A DNA stretch of 23,686 nucleotides from Roseiarcus sp049509635 (GTDB taxonomy: Bacteria > Pseudomonadota > Alphaproteobacteria > Rhizobiales > Beijerinckiaceae): NCBI GenBank assembly GCA_049509635.1, contig JBEKZS010000059.1:1-23686 (forward strand), written 5' to 3'. Positions 1 to 5,778 of the stretch are shown here, piece after piece. The notes below the pieces were generated by a model, which saw only the letters and a list, made by a program, of their open reading frames with translations, made no database searches and was not told where the DNA came from. A program made the translations under genes and the position numbers. How positions within the stretch are numbered: the stretch's first letter is position 1; each line of letters opens with the position of its first letter.

Positions 1-82
1 TCACACAGCTTTGATTTGTCTTTCCGGGTCGAAGCGCGACAATTGCGCCATCCAAGACAGATTGGCCGGGGGGCTTTGCCGA

Positions 83-103
83 CGGATGCGCAAGACGCAT
101 CCG
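83..103 (+). promoter_or_regulatory. Hairpin next to the ribosome binding site of the first gene
   Basis: CGGATGCG (83-90) and CGCATCCG (96-103) form a perfect 8-bp stem around the 5-base loop CAAGA. The 3' arm runs into the Shine-Dalgarno sequence GGGAGG (103-108) of the gene starting at 114, so folding of the mRNA could affect ribosome access. It could equally be a chance dyad in GC-rich DNA. No promoter is clear in bases 1-82. Confidence 0.35.
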
Positions 104-113
104 GGAGGTTGTC

Positions 114-464
114 ATGACTTTGCTCATCCGCCTGGCCGGCCTGGCGGCCGGCGCCTGGTTCGTCGCCATATCGGCTTCTGCGCTCGCCGCGCCGCTCAAC
201 CCGTGGGACGGCGTCTGGTCCGGGAATGTCGCCAAGACCGTCCCGATCGAGGTTCACATCCTCGACGGCAAGGTGGTCGGCTATTCCGTCGAGGGCACGC
301 CGATATCGGTCAAATTCAGCGACGCGACCGCCGACGCGATCGTGTTCGGCGATCGCGACCATTATGTCGTCAAGCTCAAGGCCGCCGGCGCCGCTGGCCT
401 GATCGCCAAATATCGCGATCGCGACGGGTTTTCGCGCGTGGCGCTGAATCGCGTGGAGGAGTGA
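114..464 (+). CDS. Small secreted protein of unknown function
   Basis: This encodes 116 residues. The first ~26 look like a Sec signal peptide: an Arg near the start, a hydrophobic core rich in Ala/Leu/Gly, and a small-residue cleavage region ending ASALAAP. The mature part begins NPWDGVWSGNV and continues as alternating hydrophobic and polar stretches that suggest a small beta-rich periplasmic fold. No enzyme motif or cysteine pattern is visible. The start is supported by GGGAGG six bases before the ATG. The gene stands alone: the next gene is on the other strand and ends at 633. I do not recognise the family. A lipocalin-like or solute-binding role is conceivable but has no support. Confidence 0.7.
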   Translation: MTLLIRLAGLAAGAWFVAISASALAAPLNPWDGVWSGNVAKTVPIEVHILDGKVVGYSVEGTPISVKFSDATADAIVFGDRDHYVVKLKAAGAAGLIAKYRDRDGFSRVALNRVEE

Positions 465-632
465 TCGTGGGGCGGCGATCCCGCGAGGGCCGTCGCCGGC
501 GGATAGGTGAATTCCGAGCCCGCGAGAGCGCCCGCGCGATCCTTGCGGCGGATGCGAAAGACCCGCGCGCCCCTGGGCTCGCGAGACAGCGAGGTGGCGA
601 CGGATCACCCGTGGCTCGTCGGCCTTCAGCCG

Positions 633-1094
633 CTAGGAATCGTGCGGCGCATCCTCGGCATTCGCGACCCGATCGAGATTTGCGATCAGCCGCGTGAGCA
701 GGGCGACGAGCTGGGCGGCTTCCTCATCGGTGAAGCCGCTCAACGCCTCGCGGTTGCCTTCGAACAGCGCGGCGCAGGCGTCCGGCAAGCGCGTCCGGGC
801 GACGCCGGTCAGCGCAATCCGGCTGCTGCGCCCGTCGACAGCGTCGGGCGTGCGTCGGATAAGTCCGTCCCGCTCCATCCGGACCAGCATCTGCGCCATT
901 GACGGCTGCTCGATCTTGGCGAACCGCGCGAGATCGCGTTGCGTATCCGCCCGGCCATCCCGAAGCGCAATCAGCACCGGCAGGTGGCCGACACCGAAGC
1001 CCAACGGTTTGAGGCGCGCCTCGCTCAAGCGCGCGAACCCCCGCGCCGCGAGGCTGATCAGATGTCCTGGCGTGGACAGCACCTCGAACTTCAT
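633..1094 (-). CDS. MarR-family transcriptional regulator
   Basis: This encodes a 153-residue winged-helix repressor of the MarR type, which normally acts as a homodimer on short palindromes and is often released by small aromatic or oxidising ligands. Residues ~50-75 form the helix-turn-helix (TQRDLARFAKIEQPSMAQML), followed by VRMERDGLIRR and a wing with the family pattern DAVDGRSSRIALT (84-96). The N- and C-terminal helices would form the dimer interface. I chose the ATG at 1094, not the upstream one at 1133, because the protein then begins just before the first conserved helix and the longer version would start inside an operator-like dyad. Two dyads lie 18-49 bp upstream and overlap the likely promoter, so autorepression is probable. 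The divergent NTF2-like gene at 1235 is a possible second target. The ligand cannot be told from sequence. Confidence 0.88.
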   Translation of the reverse strand: MKFEVLSTPGHLISLAARGFARLSEARLKPLGFGVGHLPVLIALRDGRADTQRDLARFAKIEQPSMAQMLVRMERDGLIRRTPDAVDGRSSRIALTGVARTRLPDACAALFEGNREALSGFTDEEAAQLVALLTRLIANLDRVANAEDAPHDS

Positions 1095-1111
1095 GTCCTC
1101 AGCCCTCTTGC

Positions 1112-1143
1112 ATAGGCGCCTATTTTGTTGCATAGGGACCTAT
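1112..1143 (-). promoter_or_regulatory. Two tandem dyad operators for the MarR regulator
   Basis: ATAGGCGCCTAT (1112-1123) is a perfect 12-bp palindrome. ATAGGGACCTAT (1132-1143) has the same ATAGG/CCTAT arms with a different centre. Both are preceded by TTGC, and their centres are exactly 20 bp apart, about two helical turns, so two dimers could bind the same face of the DNA. On the minus strand they cover the probable -10 box and the start of the transcript. This spacing and position fit an autorepressed MarR gene. Confidence 0.72.
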
Positions 1144-1169
1144 ATAGATTGACGGGGCGGCGCGCGCAA
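1141..1169 (-). promoter_or_regulatory. Probable promoter of the MarR gene
   Basis: Read on the minus strand, TTGCGC (1169-1164) and TATATA (1146-1141) are separated by 17 bases, a good sigma-70 arrangement. Transcription would begin near 1134, inside the second operator dyad, about 40 bases before the chosen start codon. No equally good promoter is visible for the divergent gene at 1235. Confidence 0.5.
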
Positions 1170-1234
1170 CGAGCGCTCGCCGCCAGGGACCTGCGGAAGT
1201 CGTGACTTTACGAACGAATGGAAGGAGCGGGCAG

Positions 1235-1612
1235 ATGGCGAACGACGATGCGCTTGTGCGGCAGCTCTACGAGGGCTTCAACCGACGCGACATCCCGGCC
1301 GTTCTGACGCTGCTGGCCGAAAACGTCGACTGGGCCAACGGCATGGACGGCGGCCACGTTCATGGGCGCGAGGCCGTCCGGGCTTACTGGACCAAGCAGT
1401 GGGCCGCGATAGCGCCTCAGGTCGACCCCATCCGCCTCGCCCGGCGGGACGACGGAGCGACCGCGGTGGACGTCCACCAGGTCGTGCGGGATCTGGACGG
1501 CAAAGTGCTTCTCGATGAGACCGTCCGGCATGTTTTCCACATAGACGAGGGCCTCGTCACCCGCTTCGACATCGAGAACGCCGGCGGGCTCTCCACGATC
1601 GCTCACGATTGA
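1235..1612 (+). CDS. NTF2-like / SnoaL-type small protein
   Basis: This encodes 125 residues with the cone-shaped NTF2/SnoaL fold pattern. The N-terminal helix ALVRQLYEGFNRRDIPAVL is followed by LLAENVDWANG, a HVHGREAVRAYW helix and a string of beta strands ending in VTRFDIENAGGL. Members of this superfamily include ketosteroid-isomerase-like enzymes, polyketide cyclases and many stress-linked proteins of unknown chemistry, so no reaction can be assigned. The ATG at 1235 has GGAG (1224-1227) eight bases upstream and gives a typical family N-terminus. A longer start at 1202 has no such site. It lies head-to-head with the MarR gene across 140 bp, suggesting that it belongs to the same regulatory unit. 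Confidence 0.82.
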   Translation: MANDDALVRQLYEGFNRRDIPAVLTLLAENVDWANGMDGGHVHGREAVRAYWTKQWAAIAPQVDPIRLARRDDGATAVDVHQVVRDLDGKVLLDETVRHVFHIDEGLVTRFDIENAGGLSTIAHD

Positions 1613-1774
1613 GGAGGCGTCGGGAACTGCCATTGCCGGCCTCGCCAACCCGACTGCCCAGGCTACAGGCTGGTCCATTGCCGCGCGTCTCGCTGCGCCT
1701 CGGCCCTGACGATCTTGCAAGGGAAGATGCGAAACGGCGCGGAGCTCGCGGTGGCGGAAGTCGATCGCGTGCAA

Positions 1775-2221
1775 TCACATATGATTGCTGAGTACGCACT
1801 TTCTGGTCGGCTGACCCATCCAGACGACGTTCGTGCAGGTGTATCCCGACCCGGCGATTTCAGGGTTGTCGCAGTCGTTGTGGCAGACCCTGTTGCCCCC
1901 CTCCCAATGCCAGCCGACGGCGGGGTTTTTCGAGTCCTTGTCGTAAGTGATCGACGGAGGCGGGGAAGAGTCGCCGCCGGCGCTACTTCGCAGCCAGTGG
2001 TAGTGGCGACCGAGCATGCATTGCTTGAATTCGGCCGTATCCGGGGCGGTCCGATCGGCGCCGGTCTGGTTGTAACAATAATCGAGAGCGGCTTGGAAAA
2101 TTGCGTCGGGGCCGGGATGCCCGTTCGGCCTGATCAAATCATAGTAGACCTCCGCCGCGTCGGCGCGGGTGACCGCTGCGCCTGCGATCAGCATCGCCGC
2201 AACCGGGACGATCCATTTCAT
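1775..2221 (-). CDS. Secreted six-cysteine protein of unknown function
   Basis: This encodes 148 residues with a signal peptide (Lys-Trp start, hydrophobic core to about residue 19, likely cleavage near ADAAE at 20-24). The mature protein has six cysteines (about 49, 68, 113, 117, 129, 142), an even number that would allow three disulfides in the periplasm. It contains the recognisable stretches EVYYDLIRPNGHPGPDAIF and DTAEFKQCMLGRHYHW, which I recall from uncharacterised Hyphomicrobiales proteins. The start at 2221 is preceded on the coding strand by GGAAGG. The much longer reading upstream has no features and would hide the signal peptide. Its base composition looks less GC-rich than its neighbours. 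No catalytic motif is visible and the function is unknown. Confidence 0.72.
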   Translation of the reverse strand: MKWIVPVAAMLIAGAAVTRADAAEVYYDLIRPNGHPGPDAIFQAALDYCYNQTGADRTAPDTAEFKQCMLGRHYHWLRSSAGGDSSPPPSITYDKDSKNPAVGWHWEGGNRVCHNDCDNPEIAGSGYTCTNVVWMGQPTRKCVLSNHM

Positions 2222-2336
2222 GGCCAAACCCTTCCCGTTCTCGAAGACCAACGTTTCGCGCTTACGGGACGGGCTGATCGCCGAAGCCGGCGCGAATTCG
2301 CGACTGTTCGATACGATCAGACCCCCGATTGGATCA

Positions 2337-2341
2337 GAATC
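2337..2341. promoter_or_regulatory. GANTC methylation site upstream of ddlB
   Basis: A single GAATC, the recognition sequence of the alphaproteobacterial cell-cycle methyltransferase CcrM, lies about 130 bp upstream of the CtrA-like boxes. One site alone is weak evidence because GANTC also occurs within genes of this window. The rest of 2222-2464 holds a weak 6-bp stem (GGTTGG at 2368, CCAACC at 2385) and no gene that I can support. Confidence 0.25.
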
Positions 2342-2464
2342 TCGTGTGGCGCGAATGGCGGGGTCGAGGTTGGGAGCGCTTTTTCCAACCGACGCTTCGA
2401 CCACGCGCCGCGTCTCGTCATGCGACGCCCCGCCCCCCGATTTGCCTCCCCGCCCGACCCCTGG

Positions 2465-2504
2465 TTAACGGGTCGTTAACGCACTGCCATTAAGTGTCGG
2501 TTAA
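2465..2504 (+). promoter_or_regulatory. Two tandem CtrA-type boxes upstream of ddlB-ftsQA
   Basis: TTAACGGGTCGTTAAC (2465-2480) and TTAAGTGTCGGTTAA (2490-2504) each match TTAA-N7-TTAA, the consensus for the alphaproteobacterial response regulator CtrA. The first also has the preferred trailing C. In DNA this rich in G and C, two full boxes starting 25 bp apart are very unlikely by chance. They end 34 bp before the ddlB start, so they would overlap its promoter. In Caulobacter CtrA controls ftsQA and ftsZ, so cell-cycle control of this division cluster is a reasonable inference. Whether CtrA would activate or repress here cannot be told. Confidence 0.75.
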
Positions 2505-2538
2505 TGCGGGTGTGGGGGCGGAAAGGGCGTCGGCGTCG

Positions 2539-3450
2539 ATGAAACATGTTGCGGTGCTGATGGGCGGCTGGTCGGCCGAACGGCCGGTCTCGCTCAATTC
2601 GGGACGCGGCTGCGCGGCGGCGCTCGAAGGCGCCGGCTACCGGGTGACGCGGATCGACGTGGCGCGCGACATCGCCGATGTGCTCGCTCAGGTGAAGCCC
2701 GACGTCGCCTTCAACGCGCTGCACGGGCGGGTCGGCGAGGACGGGACGATCCAGGGGATCCTGGAGGTGCTGCGGATTCCCTATACCCATTCGGGGGTCC
2801 TGGCCTCGGCGCTGGCGATGGACAAGGCTCTGGCCCGGATCGTCCTGCGCGCGGCGGGGGTGCCGGTCGCCGACGGGCTCGTCATCGACCGCCACGAGGC
2901 GGCGCGCCGCCATGCGATGGCGCCGCCCTATGTGCTGAAGCCGGTCGCCGAGGGATCGTCGTTCGGCGTGGTGATCGTCAAGGCGGGGCGCCGCCATCCG
3001 CCCCAGGAGGTCGGCCGGCCCGACTGGCCCTATGGCGACCGGCTGCTCGCCGAGAAATATGTCGGCGGCCTGGAATTGACCTGCGCCGTCATCCGCGGCG
3101 AGGCCCATGGGGTCATCGACATCCGCCCGGTGACCGAGGAATTCTACGGCTATGACGCCAAATATGCCGCAGGCGGCTCGATTCACGTCCTGCCGGCCGA
3201 AATTAAACCAATAATTTACCAAGAAGTTCAAAGGTTGACGTTGGCCGCGCATCACGCGCTCGGCTGCCGCGGCGTCAGCCGCGCCGATTTTCGCTACGAC
3301 GAACCGAACGAGGAACTGGTCTGTCTCGAGGTCAACACCCAGCCGGGGATGACCGAAACCTCGCTGGTGCCCGAAATCGCCGCGCATGCCGGCATGTCCT
3401 TTGGTGAGCTTGTTTCATGGATGGTGGAAGACGCGTCATGCGATCGATGA
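2539..3450 (+). CDS. ddlB: D-alanine--D-alanine ligase
   Basis: This encodes a 303-residue cytoplasmic ATP-grasp enzyme that joins two D-alanines for the peptidoglycan stem peptide. Visible family motifs are VAVLMGGWSAER (4-15, with the substrate-binding Glu of SAER), NALHGRVGEDGTIQGILE (59-76), PYTHSGVLASALAMDK (81-96), the ATP-binding YVLKPVAEGSSFGV (131-144), EFYGYDAKY (201-209) and the metal-binding CLEVNTQPGMTETSLVP (262-278). The length is normal. I chose the ATG at 2539 over 2494 because the family begins at this lysine-histidine stretch and 2494 lies inside a CtrA-like box. It overlaps ftsQ, as in other division clusters. murB, the usual upstream neighbour, is absent here. Residues ~221-235 are encoded by strikingly AT-rich codons (3199-3243). 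Confidence 0.97.
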   Translation: MKHVAVLMGGWSAERPVSLNSGRGCAAALEGAGYRVTRIDVARDIADVLAQVKPDVAFNALHGRVGEDGTIQGILEVLRIPYTHSGVLASALAMDKALARIVLRAAGVPVADGLVIDRHEAARRHAMAPPYVLKPVAEGSSFGVVIVKAGRRHPPQEVGRPDWPYGDRLLAEKYVGGLELTCAVIRGEAHGVIDIRPVTEEFYGYDAKYAAGGSIHVLPAEIKPIIYQEVQRLTLAAHHALGCRGVSRADFRYDEPNEELVCLEVNTQPGMTETSLVPEIAAHAGMSFGELVSWMVEDASCDR

Positions 3451-4370
3451 GCGGAGCGCTCGCCCTCGCCGCGCCCATGCGGCCGGCCCATGGCGCCGGC
3501 GCGCCTTCGCCCGCGCGCGTCCTGCTGGCGCGCGAACGCGCCGCGCCGGCGCTGCTGTCCTGGACCGCTCTGTTCGACCGTCCGCCGCCGCGCGGCCTCG
3601 GAGTCGCGCTCGCCGCGGCGCTGCTGCTGGGCGCGGCGCTGCTCGGCGCGATCCGCGGCGGCGAATATGACGCCTTTCTCGCCCGCGAGGGCGGGCCGGG
3701 CGATTTTCTGGCGCGCGCGCTGGGGTTCGACATCGCCATCGTGACGATTTCGGGCCAGGCCGATCTCAGCGAGGCCGAGATTCTCGCCCGGGCCGGCATT
3801 GGCCCGAAGAGTTCGCTGCTGTTTCTCGACGCGGCGCAGGCGCGCGCCCGGCTCGAGGCGATGCCGCTCGTCAAGTCCGCGAGCGTGCGCAAGCTCTATC
3901 CCAATCATCTGGTCGTCGATCTCGTCGAGCGGGCGCCCTATGCGCTCTGGCAGCGCGACGGCCGGGTCGCCATCGTCGCCGCCGACGGGGTCGTAATCGA
4001 CGAGATGCATGACCAGCGCTGGGCGAGCCTGCCGTTCGTGGTCGGCGAAGGCGCCAATGCGCGGCTGCCCGAATTCCTGGCGCTGGTCGCGGCGGCCGGC
4101 GAACTCGGCCCGCGGATCCGGGCGGGCGTGCTGGTCGCCGACCGGCGCTGGAACCTCAAGATGACGTCCGGCGTCGACGTCCTGCTGCCGGAGATCGATC
4201 CGCAGGCGGCGGTCGCGCGGCTCGTCCGGCTGCAGCGCGAATCGCGCGTGCTCGACCGCGACGTGCTGTCGCTGGATCTGCGGCTGCCCGACCGCATGTT
4301 CGCCCGGCTGACCGAGGAGGCCGCCGCCGCGCGCGCGCCGGCGCAACCCAGGAAAGCGGGCGCGACGTGA
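3438..4370 (+). CDS. ftsQ: Cell division protein FtsQ
   Basis: This encodes a 310-residue bitopic inner-membrane protein that links early and late divisome components. It has a cytoplasmic Arg/Ala-rich tail, one membrane segment at about residues 54-72 (GLGVALAAALLLGAALLGA), a periplasmic POTRA domain (~100-168, starting IVTISGQADLSEAEIL and ending VVDLVERAPYALW) and the FtsQ beta domain. The alphaproteobacterial form typically has such a long N-terminal tail. The ATG at 3438 has GGAAG seven bases upstream. ATGs at 3417 and 3447 are alternatives, the last giving an exact ATGA overlap with the ddlB stop. It overlaps ddlB by 13 bases and ftsA by 4, pointing to translational coupling in one operon. 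Confidence 0.95.
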   Translation: MRSMSGALALAAPMRPAHGAGAPSPARVLLARERAAPALLSWTALFDRPPPRGLGVALAAALLLGAALLGAIRGGEYDAFLAREGGPGDFLARALGFDIAIVTISGQADLSEAEILARAGIGPKSSLLFLDAAQARARLEAMPLVKSASVRKLYPNHLVVDLVERAPYALWQRDGRVAIVAADGVVIDEMHDQRWASLPFVVGEGANARLPEFLALVAAAGELGPRIRAGVLVADRRWNLKMTSGVDVLLPEIDPQAAVARLVRLQRESRVLDRDVLSLDLRLPDRMFARLTEEAAAARAPAQPRKAGAT

Positions 4371-5683
4371 ACTTCAAGCCGCTCACCCCGCGTCTTCGGC
4401 CGATCCCGCCGCGCAAGAGCGCGGTGCTTTCGATTCTCGACGTCGGCGCCTCCAAGATCGTCTGCCTGATCGCGCGGCTGACACCGATGGCGCCGTCCGA
4501 TTCGCTGCGCGGCCGCACCCATCGCTGCAAGGTGCTCGGCATCGGCCATCAGCGCTCGCGCGGCGTCAAGGCGGGCGCGATCGTCGATCTCGACGCCGCC
4601 GAAAACGCGATCCGGCTCGCCATCGACGCCGCCGAACGGATGGCGGGGGTCGAGGTCGAGAGCATCATCGTCAACATGACCGGCGGCCGGCTCGCCTCGC
4701 AGCTCTACAACGCCAAGATCGGGATCGGCGGCAAGGCGGTCAGCGACTACGACGTCCACCGGGTGCTGGAGGCGGCCTCCGCCGCGAGCGCCCACGCCGG
4801 ACGCACGGTCCTGCACGCGCTGCCGACCGGCTTCTGGCTCGACGCGACGACCGGCGTGCGCGACCCCAAGGGCATGGTCGGCGACGAACTCGGCGCCGAA
4901 ATGCATGTCGCCTCCTGCGACGGCGCCGCCGCCCGCAACCTCATGCTCGCCATCGAGCGCTGCCACCTGCGCGTCGAGGCGGTGGTCGCCACGCCCTACG
5001 CCGCCGGCCTGTCGACCCTGGTCGACGACGAGGCCGACCTCGGCGTCGCCCTGATCGATTTCGGCGGCGGCTCGACCTCGGTCGGGGTGTTCGCCGGCGG
5101 CCGGCTCGCCCATGTCGACGCGGTCGCGGTCGGCGGCAATCACATCACGATGGACATTGCGCGCGGGCTCACCGTCAGTCTCGCCGACGCCGAGCGGCTG
5201 AAGACGCTCTACGGCGCCTGCGCCCCTTCGGCCTCCGACGAACGCGACACGATCGCCGTTCACCGCGTCGGCGACGACATGGACCATCCGAGCTATCTGC
5301 CGAAGTCCGAACTGGTGCGGATCATCCGCCCGCGGGTCGAGGAGATCCTGGAGCTCGTGCGCGATCGGCTGCGCGAGGCCGGGCTCGGCGCCCATGCCGG
5401 GCGCCGGCTCGTGCTGACCGGCGGCGCCTGTCAGCTGACCGGCCTGCCGGCGCTCGCCCGCACGATCGTCTCCGACCAGATCCGCATCGGCCGGCCGCTC
5501 GGGGTCGAAGGCCTGCCGGAATCGGCCAAGAGCCCGGCTTTCGCCGCGGCGGTCGGCCTTCTCGTCTATCCACAGGTGGCGGGCATCGAGCATTTCGAGC
5601 CGCGCCGCCACGGTCATGCCGCTCACGCCGGCGAGGACGGCTATGTGGCGCGCGTCGGCCGCTGGCTGAAGGAAAGCTTCTAG
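4367..5683 (+). CDS. ftsA: Cell division protein FtsA
   Basis: This encodes 438 residues of the actin-like protein that tethers FtsZ filaments to the membrane. Seen in order: phosphate-1 motif SILDVGASKIVCLIARL (22-38); the 1C insertion domain specific to FtsA (about 85-165); phosphate-2 motif VALIDFGGGSTSVGVF (227-242); VGGNHITMDIARGL; the adenosine motif RLVLTGGACQLTGLPALA (347-364); and a C-terminal amphipathic helix ending VARVGRWLKESF, the membrane-targeting sequence. Translation starts at GTG, whose last two bases with the next A form the ftsQ stop (GTGA overlap), with GGAAAG 10 bases upstream. The N-terminal proline- and arginine-rich extension of ~18 residues before the actin fold is modest. 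Length is usual for the family. Confidence 0.96.
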   Translation: MNFKPLTPRLRPIPPRKSAVLSILDVGASKIVCLIARLTPMAPSDSLRGRTHRCKVLGIGHQRSRGVKAGAIVDLDAAENAIRLAIDAAERMAGVEVESIIVNMTGGRLASQLYNAKIGIGGKAVSDYDVHRVLEAASAASAHAGRTVLHALPTGFWLDATTGVRDPKGMVGDELGAEMHVASCDGAAARNLMLAIERCHLRVEAVVATPYAAGLSTLVDDEADLGVALIDFGGGSTSVGVFAGGRLAHVDAVAVGGNHITMDIARGLTVSLADAERLKTLYGACAPSASDERDTIAVHRVGDDMDHPSYLPKSELVRIIRPRVEEILELVRDRLREAGLGAHAGRRLVLTGGACQLTGLPALARTIVSDQIRIGRPLGVEGLPESAKSPAFAAAVGLLVYPQVAGIEHFEPRRHGHAAHAGEDGYVARVGRWLKESF

Positions 5684-5693
5684 GATCCGCGCG

Positions 5694-5707
5694 GGGGCGG
5701 CCGCCCC
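5694..5707. repeat. 14-bp GC palindrome between ftsA and ftsZ
   Basis: GGGGCGGCCGCCCC is a perfect palindrome 11 bases after the ftsA stop codon. In RNA it could fold only as a short hairpin. No T-run follows, so it is not a textbook intrinsic terminator. It may act as an attenuator or mRNA end point between ftsA and the more strongly expressed ftsZ, or it may be chance in GC-rich DNA. Confidence 0.4.
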
Positions 5708-5720
5708 GGCGCGGAAGTTC

Positions 5721-5732
5721 GAGTCGAGAGTC
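5721..5732. promoter_or_regulatory. Paired GANTC sites upstream of ftsZ
   Basis: Two GAGTC sequences (5721-5725 and 5728-5732) lie 7 bp apart and about 50 bp before the ftsZ start. GANTC is the CcrM methylation target, and in Caulobacter GANTC methylation together with GcrA promotes ftsZ transcription. This would be the natural place for such control. No clear -35/-10 pair accompanies them. Confidence 0.45.
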
Positions 5733-5778
5733 GCGATTTACCCGGCGCCGGCGGGCGTCCAACGTCATGAGGCCAGAG

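Noticed and set aside
507..902. Open frame over the 3' part of the MarR gene
   Set aside because: It is antisense to the recognised MarR gene. The 168-bp gap 465-632 has only a weak 6-bp stem and no coding signal.
1613..1774. Possible terminator between the convergent NTF2-like gene and the six-cysteine protein gene
   Set aside because: Only short, weak dyads (4-bp arms) were found and no T-run, so no terminator can be supported.
3938..5626. Long open frame of 562 codons on the minus strand across ftsQ and ftsA
   Set aside because: It is antisense to two clear division genes. Very GC-rich DNA gives long open frames by codon bias, and its product is low-complexity Arg/Asp/Ala with no domain.
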